This document shows, one piece after another, positions 10,806 to 22,544 of a stretch of DNA of 64,000 nt (within the stretch, counting starts at the first letter, position 1; each line of letters starts with the position of its first letter). Source of the DNA: Emydura subglobosa (lineage: Eukaryota > Chordata > Testudines > Chelidae); contig ML680053.1 of NCBI GenBank assembly GCA_007922225.1, positions 16,685,877-16,749,876 of the forward strand, in the 5' to 3' direction. Position numbers and translations under genes: made by a program. The notes beneath the pieces are model-generated. The model ran no database searches and was not told where the DNA came from. It was given only the letters and a program-made list of their open reading frames with translations.

Positions 10806-13137
10806 CTGTCGGGCTAAATCCCAGAAATTAGCACACAGGCAGAGTAAATGGGCTGCATGCACAGAAGATGCATGGGAATGAAATAGACTCCTCTGGCTCA
10901 TCATGAAAGCTCCACTGAGGGAAGAGCAGAGAAGATGATCATGCCGGAACTACACTGAGAACTTTTAACTCTTGCATAAGATGGCTAGATAGCATGGTGA
11001 GAGGCACACAGATCTGAATGTGCTATGTTTTCCCAGCCATATACTCTCAGTCTGAAATAATAATAATACTGAGCTCCAATAGAGCAGTTTTGTAGTAAAA
11101 CAAGAAAGGACAAATGCTGAGTCGGCATGCGAGAGCCCAGAGAGTGTGAGTCCCTCTGAACCCGGTAGACACTTTGAAGTACCTTTGCAAAATAGAGGGC
11201 CTGACAGCAGACTCCATGGAAACTTAAAGCAACAGTGCACAAAAAGCAGAGACAAAACCAGATATATAACTACCCACACTATCTACAGATAGATATAACA
11301 TGCAGTGTTCAGTGGACAGACAGAGCATGGCTACTACTAGAGCTTATGGGAGGAAGGAGAGGAGTGAACGCACCCTATTATTTCCATCTATTCTGATGGA
11401 GCCTTTCGGTTCTATGCCATGTGTAGACCCACTGTACACCAGTGTAGAGGGCCATCTCTAAGCTTTGCTTCATGGTGCTCTTGGAGGCCATTGGGCCCAC
11501 CTGCATGGATCCCCTGATGCAGAAATGTGAAGTTTCCCCTCTCTCTTGGGATGCTCAACGTCCGTCATTTGTCATTTCTTGTAACCGCATCCTTAGTATT
11601 AATGTGTATCTCCCGCAATATAACCTTGTAATAATAAAAGAAAGGAACTGTGTGTCAAGGCATTTGCTGTAAGCTATAGTGGTTTTACCACTCGCCCTGT
11701 GTAAGGGGCAATGCACAACTGGGCTTCCCTGGGAGGAACTCTGGGAAGGAATGGGGACTCAGGTCACGGTTCCTTCCCTGGTTGTCCTCCCACCCTCTAT
11801 CCCCACCCCATTGCTTGCAGAGTAACAATCTGCTTCTGGCCTCAACCAGCAATACATTTCTATCTTGCTGCTCACCCTTCTCCCTTGTTCTTGTTCAGCT
11901 GCACTGGCCAGCATATAGGGGTGAGGGATCCAAGGCTCCACCCATTCCCCCTCCTCTGTCCACTCACCTGTTTATGTACGTGCACTCCACTTAAGCAGGT
12001 ACATTGCCCCCTTACTTCTGTGCCCCCAGGCCCAAAGTCCAGGTAGCTGTGATGGGTAATTCTCATTCCCTTGTGCAGGCACATACCCTAGTCACAATCT
12101 AGCCCATGTAAAAATAATGTAATTATTTCAAAATGTACTTTTAACACCAAGGGGATCGTTCATAGGCACTTAGCAAGCGATTAGAAAGATAATTCCCCAA
12201 ATAAATTTTATATCAGCTCTCCAGTCTCCCATACATGACATGTGATCTCATGTGCTGTGCTCATATTGCTAGTCCCATTGCTTGAGACATTTAAAACTAA
12301 CCTTTCCGAAGCACTAAAAACAAAGAACAATCCTTCACTAGATTAGATGATTGAATGAGTCTTTTCCATTCCTAACCTCTAATACTCAAAGGTCAACAGA
12401 GCTCAGACCAAGGATTGCTTAATTAATGCATTATAACCACAATGAGCTGCCTTTAAGTCCCAAATGATGATGCAACAAACACCTATGCTAAATACCCCTT
12501 GTTTACAAGATCTGAACTTTTCCAGCTATTCCCCTTTGAGCGGATGTTTGTTTGTTCACAGACTGACATTTTCTCTGTTTCCTAAAGGTAACAAACTTGT
12601 TGAGTCTCCCAGACTAAAGGGGGCGGGAGCAGGGATGGGGAAGCAATGGTGTTTTTAATAAACAAAGCCCTTTTGAGACAGTTCAATCCTATATTTAGGT
12701 ACTGCTTCCCGGTAGCCCTTTGCATCCTCAGGTCTTATTTGCATATTCTTGCAACATTTTCCAGCAGTGCCATTTTGATTCTGCCACCCTTATATTCAGT
12801 AGTACCTTACTGCCCACTGCTTTCACTGGGCTTGCTAGAGGAGTAAGGAACTACTCAGCCTGAGTAGTACTGGTGGCAGAACCCACTGTGATGTCTCCTC
12901 CTTCAATCTGTACTGACATCATAATCCTGCTGCTCTGGATATGATAGGGATGTCACAGTCCAGTAATTATGACTTCATTGCAAAGTCAAATAGGAGGAGT
13001 TAGGCTATAGGAGCACAGCCCTTATTTAAACTAGAAATAAACTGAACCAGGACCTTGCCTTGAGTGTAGTAGGAAGGAAATTAGGCCACATTCAACCTGT
13101 ATGTTTGTTATGATTCTGGTGATCTTTGTAAAGCACT
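10806..13137. other. Mostly unassigned sequence
   Basis: No gene found. 11930-12080 shares short blocks ('ggctccacccatt', 'cttgtgcaggcac'-like) with 43695-43845, suggesting one low-copy repeat. 12790-12870 holds a small palindrome ('agtagtaccttactgcc' versus 'ggagtaaggaactactcag'). The 12030-12480 part is AT-rich and unassigned. Confidence 0.4.
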
Positions 13138-13210
13138 TTAGGCCTGATCCAAAGTCCATTGGTATCAGTTCAAGTGTTTCCATTGATAGGGAGAGTAGAC
13201 AGACTCCTAA
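13138..13210. repeat. Palindrome fragment, 'ggcctgatcc' type
   Basis: 'aggcctgatccaaagtccat' resembles one arm of the short palindromes at 40285-40365; the second arm is decayed. Confidence 0.35.
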
Positions 13211-13300
13211 CACCACAAACAGTTCCACCAATGCTTGCGATATTTGGTGCTTTTCATAAAGCTCCTGGAATCCTGTGATTTACCAGAGAATTTCAGCATT

Positions 13301-13314
13301 AAAAAAAAAAAAAA
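13301..13314. repeat. Poly(A) tract
   Basis: Run of 14 A, not clearly attached to a retroelement. Confidence 0.7.
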
Positions 13315-13540
13315 GTAAATTTCCAGCCCTCCAGGTTGCAGAGAAACCCTCACAGACTAAAAACTCAAAAACCAGAAGGCAAATAAAAAGAATGCAATGT
13401 ATTATTTAGAAAATCTTATGATGGGGGGAGTGCGGGGGCAGACTCACGATTTTTGATTGTTTGGGATTGACAGTACTGTGCCAAACTATGGGACTATTGA
13501 AATCTGTCCTCACCTCCAGACGTGAATAGATCAAACTCAA

Positions 13541-14035
13541 GGGTTACCATATTTCAAGTTCCGAAATAGAGGACATTGCCAGAGAGAGCTGGAGGGGGAA
13601 GGAGGGCACAGTTTCCACTGTACAGTTTCTTTCTACTTTGAATATCTAACATTTATAAATAACAACAAGTGTAACGGCCTCAAAAATAAATGTAAATCAA
13701 ATTTAAATGTACCTTTGTACATACAGTCAGTCCTTTCCAACTGCGCTTCTTCCTGGTGTGCTCATGCATATTTTTCTGTTGAGCATATCTTTCTCAGCAG
13801 CTCATCAAGTAGCCATGAAAGTCTTTGCAAGATGTGTGCCTGAAGTTGTGCTGTACAAACAGAATCCATTTCAGCAACACTCCACAGTCAATACCATGCC
13901 ACCATGATGCTGGGAAAAGGGCAAGCAAGGAAAAAATCACAGACATTTGTTCATATTTCAAAAATCCACCTAGATGGAGATCGGAGGACTAAAAAAGAAG
14001 TCATGCCTGGGAAAACCCGGACACATGGTAACCCT
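13541..14035. mobile_element. MITE-like element with 'gggttaccat' inverted ends
   Basis: The left end 'gggttaccatatttc' matches the reverse complement of the right end 'agggttaccatgtgtcc'. Internal right-side text 'gggaaaacccggaca' is typical of this kind of repeat. It is non-coding; frames of 66 and 82 codons inside lack motifs. Confidence 0.6.
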
Positions 14036-14330
14036 ACCAAACAAACTGCTAATCTCAGCAGCCTTAAATTGGGGAGGTTGAGGAGCAGAATGTCTAAATC
14101 CAGGCCCAGATCCCAATGTTGTGGCTCCAATCCATTTCTAATTTTAAAATAAAATCTCTAGCTAATGAATAAGAAAAACTATAAAACCTCCTTTTCACCG
14201 CTCAGAGGCTTGGAAGTTTATCACAGTGCAAAAGGATGGGGGAGAGGGCAAATTCATTGTTCCTTTCTGAGACATGCATTTGAAATGCACATTAACCTAA
14301 TGAGGCAGGTGTTGGGAGAGATTGTGCCAT

Positions 14331-14607
14331 TATGTCTACGCAGAAAAAAGAACACCGCAGCGGCAAGTCTCAGAGCTGAGGTCAACTGTCTCCGGCTCCT
14401 GGGGCTCGCACTACGGGGCTAAAAAGAGCACCGTAGACATTCCTGCATAGGCTGGAGTCCGAGCTCTCAGACGCACCCCCATATTGGGTCGCAGAGCCAT
14501 ATCTACGCTTGCTACTGGGCTCTGAGACTCACTGCGGCAGGGTTGGGGGAGGGGGCGATTTGGTTTTGGTTTTTTGGGGTGTTTTTTTTTTTTGCTGTGT
14601 AGACATA
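14331..14607. mobile_element. MITE with 'tatgtctac' inverted ends
   Basis: The left end 'tatgtctacgcag' and the reverse complement of the right end 'tatgtctacacag' differ at one base. 'gcagcgg' and its inverse appear further in. The GC-rich middle includes a poly(T) stretch at 14580-14593. Length about 277 bp. Confidence 0.65.
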
Positions 14608-15240
14608 CCTAAAATACAGACACCTCAGACTGTACTGCATTGATACTTCACAAATTTCATTTATAAAAACAGGGGGGTGGAAAAACTCCCATAATCAGAA
14701 AAGACAATACATTCAGGGAAAGCTGCAGTTTAAAGAAGAGTTTCTTTTCAATTTATACTGCAGTTTTTGAATAGTTCGATATAATCAAACTCCTAAGCCT
14801 GTTTAATCCATCCCATTTGATTTACACACGTCATGTCTGAAAACCTTCCCCACTACAAGATCTGTGCAGTACACTGGATGCATGGCATGTAGTATCAATA
14901 GCAACCAAAATATGCAGCGAGGCACTGGATTCTGACACTGGCTTGGATAGCATTTGGCCCATAATGGAATTTTTCAATCAAGTGAGGATGTCTTTCTAAA
15001 AGAGATGCTTTAGTTTTATCACAAGTTATTGAGTTGCGTAATGTTCATTTACATAGCAGGGTAAGAATTAATCCCTCAAGTGCAAGAATTAGTAGGTAAC
15101 ATTGTTATCCTATAGTCTGCATTATGCATGAGGCCCTGCTATATGATCATATGAGCTAGCATTAAACGTTCCTCGTCTCACACACACCCAAAATAAAATT
15201 TAGAGGCTTATAGAGTCTCTTCTTTCAACCATAGAAGGGA
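14608..15240. other. No recognised feature
   Basis: AT-rich sequence with no long frame or known repeat. Confidence 0.4.
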
Positions 15241-15253
15241 AGCAGCACAAGTC

Positions 15254-15718
15254 TTAGTACCTATATACTTCTACCAAAGCAGAAGCCCGCACCAGTGCGT
15301 AGTCTACAAAAGAAAGGTCTGAGATCTCCAGCAAAAGGCGAGGTGTTACCAGAGCAGGCCTAGTGAAGCTGTGTGTTGACTCCTGAATCACCTCTGAAAT
15401 TCCTGCAGATAAACCGGTAAGTCTTAAAGAGACGAGGTTAGTGCTTGATGCTGAAGAAAAGCCTGTTTGTTCCTGCCACACTGATGAAATTGTTCGAGTC
15501 AGTTTTAGGACACCGAGTTCATCTGCGTAAAGCTGTGATTTCTTTAATACAGCCAAGGTCAGCAAGGCCTGTGATAATACGCTGCACAAGTTCTGATCAT
15601 GCACGTAACATTGCCTCCAGGCAGGTTTAAACTTAGGCAGGTGATTCCCACCCCCCACTCCCCACAAGGGTCTGTAGCGCTTATCTACACATGGAGTTGT
15701 TTCTGATTTTCCACACAT
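15254..15718 (-). CDS. Open frame of 154 codons, function unknown
   Basis: This is the longest uninterrupted frame outside recognisable transposon protein remnants. The middle part (about 15290-15580 on the minus strand) reads as ordinary-looking protein, for example 'ALLTLAVLKKSQLYADELGV' and 'VTPRLLLEISDLSFVDYALV'. The N-terminal 20 or so codons overlap a palindromic MITE (15656-15813), so the true segment, if real, starts later. A possible acceptor ('ttatcacag') near 15565-15573 and a possible donor ('atag|gtacta') near 15262 would bound an exon of about 300 bp. I do not recognise the protein. Chance and an unknown transposon fragment are both plausible. Confidence 0.2.
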   Translation of the reverse strand: MCGKSETTPCVDKRYRPLWGVGGGNHLPKFKPAWRQCYVHDQNLCSVLSQALLTLAVLKKSQLYADELGVLKLTRTISSVWQEQTGFSSASSTNLVSLRLTGLSAGISEVIQESTHSFTRPALVTPRLLLEISDLSFVDYALVRASALVEVYRY

Positions 15719-15813
15719 GGAGTCACTTTTGATTGTGACATAAGAGCGTCCACACGGGGAATTTTAAACAGGAACAGTTCATTAGGAACAACGCCATGTG
15801 TAGACAAGCCCAA
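15656..15813. mobile_element. Palindromic MITE with 'cttatctacacatgg' ends
   Basis: The left arm 'gcttatctacacatggagtt' matches the reverse complement of the right arm 'gcttgtctacacatggcgtt' with two mismatches. Further in, 'ccacacatggag' and 'gtccacacgggg' are similar. About 158 bp, non-coding. Confidence 0.7.
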
Positions 15814-16267
15814 GACAATAGAGAACTTGAATTGTTTTGCTCAGTTCTTTGTAACAATTTGTCAGTTGCTTTTTTGACCTTGGCTCTCTACACCCTGCAT
15901 ACATAACAATTTCACCTCATTCAACGTGTGGGAGGCAAAGGCTTATGCAGGAGTCATGACATAAACCAGAAAGATACATGATATTGTAATTCTGGTCAAG
16001 TTTTCATTAAAATAAATTAGCTAAGCAGTGCATAGACAAAGAACTGACTAGAGTCTGAGGGTCAGATTCAGAGCTGGGGCACGCAGGTTAAACTGCACCC
16101 TCTTAGACAGTCCTCAGTTTAGCTCCAATGATGGGGAGGGGGACGTCAATTAGATGACATCATTACTCAGTGAGGGCTAATTGTAGAGATATATCCTTCC
16201 AGTGCAATGGTTGTCTCCTAAATGTATCCCTACCCAGAGTAACCCTCAGGGCATAGCTAGCATCATG
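15814..16267. other. No recognised feature
   Basis: No gene or repeat assigned with confidence. Confidence 0.4.
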
Positions 16268-16275
16268 GTCTAGTG

Positions 16276-16826
16276 CGGTGATCTTCACTATTTTTCAAGC
16301 GGGGGCCATTTTGGCAAAAAACCTTCACTGTGAGAGCCACATCAACTACTAAATTAACACTGCTTGCTACTCCTTAATGGTGTAATGTTACAGAGCGACT
16401 AGTGTAACTAAAACTTTTGTTTGTTCATTTCATTAATATCCACAGTTACATTCTTATCTGTTTTTTCTCCTGTTTCACTTTCCAATTTTCTCTTCAACGG
16501 CATTAAGAATCTATCCATTGTTTCCAGTAACTCACTGGGGCCAAAAAATAATATACGACACAACCGGTTGAACACTCCAAGTTCTACGTTGGTTGCTATG
16601 GTAATATTACGGTTATTATACAACAGATACACTTAGATGTACTTATTGGTGCCCATTGTACCATGTGGTCAATGTGACATGTAAAGAAGGCGGACTTTGA
16701 TAGGTTTGGTACATGTTCTGATGTTAAAAATAAAATAAATTGGGATATAAACAATTAGTCAGGGAACTGCACTCAGGGTCGATGGGAGCCACCAATGGCT
16801 CCCGGGCCTTGCAATGAAGAACACTG
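16276..16826. mobile_element. hAT element, non-autonomous or internally deleted, with 8-bp target duplication
   Basis: The left end 'cggtgatcttcac' pairs with the reverse complement of the right end 'cagtgttcttcat', fitting hAT-type CAG...CTG ends. Flanks 'gtctagtg' (16268-16275) and 'atctattg' (16827-16834) agree at 6 of 8 positions, as expected for a decayed hAT duplication. A 75-codon minus-strand frame (16408-16632) contains 'METMDRFLMPLKRKLE'-like text (residues about 38-51); hAT transposases often begin with a similar Met-Asp-hydrophobic-Lys/Arg segment, so this may be a leftover of a transposase 5' end (inference). Confidence 0.7.
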
Positions 16827-16834
16827 ATCTATTG

Positions 16835-17190
16835 AATAGAACTGTGGATTTGGTGCTGGGAGATCTGGAATCGATCACTGACCTGCCCTGTGACCATGGG
16901 CAAATAACTTGGGGTGAGGTTTTCAAAAAATATTTAAGTGACTTGGGAACAAAAGTCCAATTGAAAGTCAATGGGATTTGTGCTCCTAAATAACATAGGT
17001 CTTTTTGAAAACCCCACCCCTAATCTCTCTGGATGCCTGTCTATTTAGATTGTAAAATCTTTGTGTTAAGGATTGTCTCATGCTATGTGTGTTTGCACAA
17101 GTGCCTAGAATGCACCATTGGGCTCTGATCTTGGCTGAAGCCCCTAGATACTACTGTAATACAAACACTACTACTAAAACCATTTCCATG
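16835..17190 (+). repeat. MIR/CORE-type SINE, split by a MITE
   Basis: The first part (16835-16910) has the SINE head and core: 'gctgggagatctggaatcga' and 'ctgtgaccatgggcaaataa'. After an insertion (16911-17020) the text resumes with 'taatctctctggatgcc' and the 3' region 'agattgtaaaatctttg' ... 'cctagaatgcaccattggg', ending in an 'actac' repeat. The two halves join smoothly when the insertion is removed. Confidence 0.65.
16911..17020. mobile_element. Palindromic MITE inside a SINE
   Basis: The arms 'ggggtgaggttttcaaaaa' (16911-16929) and 'tttttgaaaaccccacccc' (17002-17020) are complementary at 18 of 19 positions. The centre contains 'gaaagtcaatggga', common in this class of short palindromes. 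Confidence 0.75.
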
Positions 17191-18724
17191 CTGGCTTTAC
17201 AGCATGTCCCATTTTTAAATCCCCAGCCCCTCTTGCACTCTGATCTAGGGGCAAGTGAAACTAGCTAGGTTCTCTGCTTCTGAAATGAATATCAATCTCA
17301 GTGAAAAACTGCTGAAAAAATTACTACATTAGTAAAGGATTTTTCCACTTTTGTGTCCACTCATGGATATAACTTTTATGTTCTGATTTTCCCCATCTGT
17401 CTGATCCTCCACCCACTTTGGCTGTTCTACATCCCTCTGGAAAACAGACAATTCATTTTTGGAGACAAGAAACACTTCTGTTGTATTTTTATTGTCACTC
17501 AGCCTTGTCGCTTCCTTGTTGTTTTGCTCTGGATTTTACCTGTAATTCATCTAAAAAGAGCTAAATAATATGTTTTAAAAGTACTTGGCCTTTTACCATG
17601 CTGTATAATATTGATCTACTGAGATCAATATGTGCAGTTAGTTTAGTCTGGGCTGTGATCCTGTCAGTTCTCCCAAACCATGCAACATAGTACCAGAATA
17701 GGATGGGAGACTTCCCAGAAACACCTGGATGTGGTGCTGGTGATTCGGTGGGAGGCACTCTTTTCTCTAGGTCAGCATTGACCCAGTGTCCCACCCAGCT
17801 GACAGAGCACCATTTTATACTCCTGGAGGTCATATTTTATGTGTGGTGAGTTGTTTTTTTTTTAAGATATTGGGTAAGATTTTCAAAGGCATCTTAAGAG
17901 ATATGGATGCACAGCTCCCTTTGAAAATCAGCCCTAAGCACCTTTGAAATTCCAACCCATTGTGGTTACCTGGGCTGGATTTAAAGCATAAAGGAAAAAT
18001 GTACATTGCCTATGTAACACAACAAATGTAAAGCTACCATTACCCATTTAAGAGGAGAAGGGCAGGTCAAGGGTATTGAAATAATTTTCTTATCTTTCCT
18101 CCCAGACCACTTCCTGTGCCCCATTTCTGCCACCCACCGCCCTGATGTGGAGGCCTGTAATCTGAGAATCTCTTGATTCCTCCCTCTCCCTTGCCCCACA
18201 TGACCACACTGTGTCCAAATCCTGCCACTAATTCCTCCATAACAGTTCCCTACTCTGCCTTTTTCTTTCAGTCTGCCTTGCTAAACCTCTAGTTCAGCCA
18301 TGCCCTCATCATCTCATGCCTTCACTACTGCAATGTCCTCCTTTCTGGCCTTCCTGGCACACAGTTTGCCCCTTCCCAGGTCCATCCAAGATGCAGCTTC
18401 CAAGATCATCTTCCTGGCTTGTTGCTCTGGCCATGTTTTCCCCCCATTCTCATGAAAACATTTTAACTTAAAATTTATTTTCCTGTCCCTTCCTCCCTGC
18501 CCCTCCCCCTCCTGACACACACATTTCGGAGGGTTTGTTCAATAGAAGCATGAATAGAAAATAATTAGGCAAATCAAATCAAATGTAAAGGGGAAGGTTT
18601 AAGTGTGATCCATGGGAATTTCTTCAGCAGTATTAAATGTCAGCTGATATTTTTTATTTCTACCATTTAATAGTATAATACATCAACATTAGGCACCAAG
18701 ATCATTCTAGATACTTATATGCCC
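17191..18724. other. Mostly unassigned, one short palindrome
   Basis: 17868-17960 holds a degraded member of the 'caaaggcatctta' palindrome family ('gattttcaaaggcatctta' and 'cctttgaaattcc'). The rest, including a C/T-rich part at 18160-18520, shows no gene or recognised element. Confidence 0.4.
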
Positions 18725-18935
18725 CGCCTCCATGCCAGAGTCTCTGAGTTCCTTGTAATCTTTAATGAATTTACCCTCACAACATCCCTGTGCAGTAGGG
18801 AAGTGCTATTATTTCCATTTTACAGATGAGGAACTGAGGCACAGAGAGAATAAATGACTTACCCATGGTCACTCTGTGCAAAGAATTGAATCTGGATCTC
18901 TCATGACCTGGGTTAAAACCCTAAGGCTAGACTTC
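18725..18935 (-). repeat. MIR/CORE-type SINE
   Basis: The plus strand reads 'cattttacagatgaggaact', 'gaggcacagagagaataaat' and 'gacttacccatggtcact', the reverse complement of the classic SINE core ('cctcagttcctcatctgtaa'). Confidence 0.75.
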
Positions 18936-19770
18936 CTCTCAAGAGTCAGCTAATAAACAGCCGAAGTGCAACTAGTTTATCCATCTGAGCTGCTTTCTCT
19001 AAATACCTTGATACTAAAGATCTTGAGCGACTCCATTTTGTTTCCTTGCCTCCATTTTGTATTAGGCAAGCGCATCACTGAGGTACTTTGCCACCATTAG
19101 CTGAAAGCAGGGGAGCACATAGCAGTGAAATTGGAGGGGAGAAATTGGCAAGCAGTTGTTGATCATGAGACTGGGTACATTAGAAACAACGTTATGATGT
19201 GGTACGCGCGCTGCCGAGTTCTGACAGAAAGATCTTACCAAAAGTAAGCAAAACAACCATCAATCAAGCCTGTCAGAAGAGTATGTAAAGAGAGTGTCAG
19301 AGACACAGACTGGGATTCAGGGCGAGAGAGAAGAAGCAGAGACCTGAGAAGAGACCAGAGAGAGAGATGAGACCCGATCTTAAAGACTGTTACCAGCAGC
19401 TGTCAGCAACCTGTGGAAGACTGGGCATCTGAAGCAGGGCACAACCACCTAGGAGCATCTCAGTTATATGTTATTGTGGTTTGGTGTGCTTTTTAGCCTG
19501 GTGTGTTGGGGATTTGTGTTTGTACCAATAATAGGATGCCTTGTTCTGGAAAGAAAGACACAAGTAGTAATAATTTATCAGAAGGCTGTACCCATGCCTT
19601 TCAGGTATTTCCTTAACTATCCTGGAGACGCATGCCTGATGAGAACAGATTGGTTAATAGATGGGCTGTATTGAGGAAGCCCTTGGTAAAACTGGGAGAG
19701 GACACCAGGTGAACTACTCTGGGAGTACCTAAATTCTGGTTTTGGGGTAACACCCTGTTACCTCTTTGTA
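18936..19770. other. Unassigned sequence, possibly old LTR-like
   Basis: Purine-rich (19280-19370), with two 'ctccattttgt' copies at 19031-19041 and 19051-19061. These features recall LTR leaders, but I see no terminal repeats, so no call is made. Confidence 0.3.
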
Positions 19771-19771
19771 T

Positions 19772-19880
19772 GCAGTGTTGTTGCAGCCTTGTGAGTCCCA
19801 GGATATTAAAGAGAGACAAGGCGGGTGAAGTAATATCTTTTATAGGACCATCTTGTTTCTCTGACCTCTTTTTCAGAGTT
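19772..19880. repeat. Repeat with 'agacaaggtgggtga' motif (copy 1)
   Basis: 'gttgttgcagccttgtgagt' followed by 'cccaggatattaaagagag', 'acaaggcgggtgaagtaata' and 'tcttttataggaccat'. Two more copies are at 25018-25110 and 49655-49850. Probably a non-autonomous DNA element. Confidence 0.65.
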
Positions 19881-19929
19881 CTTTAACAGCACCCCTATGG
19901 TCCACATGCAAACATAACCCACTTCAAGG

Positions 19930-20640
19930 TGCACATTTAAGGAAAGACGTGGACAAATTGGAGTGAATCCAGAGGAAAGCATAAAAAACGATAAACGGTT
20001 TAGAAAACCTGACCTATGAGGGAATGTTGAAAAACTGGGCACGGTTCGTCTTGAGAAAAGAAGATTGTGGGGTGGGGGGACCTAATAACAATCTTCAAAT
20101 GTGTTAAGGGTTGTTATGGTGATCGATTGTTTCCTAGATCCAGAGATGGGAGGACAAGAAGTGATCAGCTTAATCTGCAGCAAGGGACATTTAGGTTAGA
20201 CATTAAGAAAAACTTTTCTAATTGTAAGGGTAGTTACTAACTAGAACAGGTTACCTAGGGAGGTTGTGGAATCCCCATCATTGGAGGTTTTTAAGAACAA
20301 CTTTTTCAGCGACGTGGGCCAAATGTATAGTTGTTCAATGCCTCAATGGGCAACATACGGAAGCAAAATGGTGTTCTCCATGTGGCATGACCTCACACAG
20401 CATCATTTGAGAGCAAAATGGTGTCTGCCGCACAAAGTGGCCTTGCACGCACCATATATGTGAGGTCATACTGCGTAGAGGATGCCATTTTGTAAAGAAA
20501 ACTGGTGCAGAGCCAGATGCGATCAGGGACTGGATAGAATTGTCCTGTGGGTTAGATCACGTCTACACTGCATCTGTTGGTGGGCTGGACTAGATGATCA
20601 TTGGAAGTCCTTCCTGCCCTACATTTCTATGATTCTGTTA
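19930..20640 (+). mobile_element. CR1 LINE 3' end carrying an inserted palindrome
   Basis: CR1 text runs from 'gaaagacgtggacaaattgg' through 'cttgagaaaagaagattg', 'gtgatcagcttaatctgcag' and 'gaggttgtggaatccccatc'. After an insertion of roughly 250 bp it resumes with 'gggctggactagatgatcat', ending in 'tttctatgattctg' near 20620-20637. Many frameshifts. The inserted segment includes the inverted arms at 20364-20492. Confidence 0.8.
20364..20492. mobile_element. Inverted-repeat insertion inside CR1
   Basis: Arms 20364-20397 and 20459-20492 (34 bp each) are inverted copies with 8 differences, all transitions. A third direct piece, 'caaaatggtgtctgcc', lies at 20414-20429. Likely a small MITE; the full extent of the insertion (about 20300-20550) is not certain. 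Confidence 0.65.
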
Positions 20641-22359
20641 TGGAGTAAAATTAAAATGCAAATAAACTGATCCAGTTCATGAAATGGCAAGAAAAACTAT
20701 GTTTAGACCAAATTGTAATCCTAGGTATCTGCCTGCCCAATGCATAGCTCAAGAACAAATTCACTATGGTGCTCCTGAGATTAGAATCGTATTTTTAAGT
20801 CCCATGCATTATATTATTGATACAAAAAAACCCAAGAGTATATAGGCAAATTCTAGGCTATTTAGGGTTTAACAGCTCAATATCAACACCTTAAAACACC
20901 ACCTGACCACATGCCAGGGCAGAGCTTGGAGCACTGGTGTCATGTGCTGGCAGCATGAAACGCCAATTTATGAGCAAGTGCTGCGTTCTTCACTACATGC
21001 CTGCCTTTACTGAACAGCATGATCTCACTGGTGTAAATGAAGAATCCTATATGCCTGGCTATGAAGGAAAATGAGATGTCTGAGAGCCAGGGGTTATTTT
21101 ACTCTGCAGAATCTTCTCTGCGAGGCTCGTGGGACTCCACCATCTGCTCAAGGTTCACTTAAAACTTAGTTTGTGTTGAGCAGGGAGCCAGCCTTGTGGT
21201 CTCTAAGGACACTAATGGGCAAAGCAAACACTGTATTTGGCATCGTTCCGGGAACAAGAACAAAGAGGCAGGTTGTAGAGTTGTTTTCGAACTAGAAGAT
21301 AGTGAGAGATCTAAAACAACAGGAAAGCCGAGTTGTGCAAGACTGTTCAGTGTGTCCCCAAAAGCAGTAAACATAATTAAAATGATTTATCTTGTAGCAA
21401 AAAATAAATATGTGCTATTTAAGCCCACACCAAAAGTCATGTCTATGTTAATGCACTCTATATGGCATGTTATCCTTCTCTAATATGAAAACTATTATCC
21501 GATCTGCTTGTAGGAATAATCTTTTTCTATCCAGTGCATAGCCAAATCAGATGTTTTCCTTTCTTCACCAAAGAAAAATCCTTCATGGCAGGTGACTGGC
21601 TCGGCAGATAAAAGTGTAAGAGTTAAAAGATGGTTTTCAAAAATACAAAACAAATTTTCAGCAGCTATTTCCGTGAGTGACTACGGCAAAGCTGTAATTG
21701 CTTAGCCCGCTAAAGATGTTCCCAAAGACTTGCTCAGCATGATAACACAGGGCTGAGCGCCAAGGCTGAGGTAATACAGTAATTACTTTACCAACACAAT
21801 AGCTGAGCCAAAAGAAAAATGCAGTCGAAATCATTTTTAATTGAAAGTGTTTATTGAACTTTAGAATACCCTGTCCAGGCTTTGAAGAGCTGTTTTCCCT
21901 TCCCCCTACCTATAGCTCCAACATGACTATTCCCATTAAAATGGGCTGGGGATATGGTAAAGACATTCCATGTAGAGATGATTGCTGAAGCAAAAATGGG
22001 TAGGAGGTTAGGACACCATACAAACGTTTACTATTAATAGCAGGCAGAGAGTAGGGTTTCCTTCACTGAATTCCAGCCAACACTAACTGTCATCCCCATG
22101 TCATCTGCTCTCTTGGTGCCATGCCCTGAAGCCATGGGAAGGCAGGAGAGGACTCCTGGATTGCTCCCTGGAGTGTATGTAACTGTGTCTTTAAGGATTT
22201 TGTTGTCAGCTTACTGTGCCTTTAAATCTAGGCATCTGCTGGAGACAGCTTCCATTTTGTGTTCAGTTCTGATGGAGCCTGTTACAAAGGACACCGGCAC
22301 GTGCTCTCTCATGCAGCCTTTATATTAATTCTTCCTTGTTTTGTGGCTCTCTTAGGACC

Positions 22360-22435
22360 AGGTCCCCAGCCTTTGTAAACTGAAGTAAATGGGACTATGC
22401 CAATTTACACCAGTTGTTGATCTGGCCTGAAATAC
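22360..22435. repeat. Palindrome of the 'ttacaccagtgtaaat' family
   Basis: 'aactgaagtaaatgggacta' followed by 'caatttacaccagttg' is a degraded member of the family also found at 22545, 32612, 37508 and 43975. Confidence 0.5.
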
Positions 22436-22544
22436 ATGGTTAGTCTTTGCGTATGGAAAACAGAACATTCCCCTTTTGGATTTCTCATCCTTCTGTAAAA
22501 TATAGCTCCATAACTCTAGCCCGTTCTGCATCCTGCAGCCTCAA

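Noticed and set aside
18936..19770. Possible LTR with 'ctccattttgt' repeats
   Set aside because: No terminal inverted ends, no polyadenylation signal in a convincing position, no target duplication.
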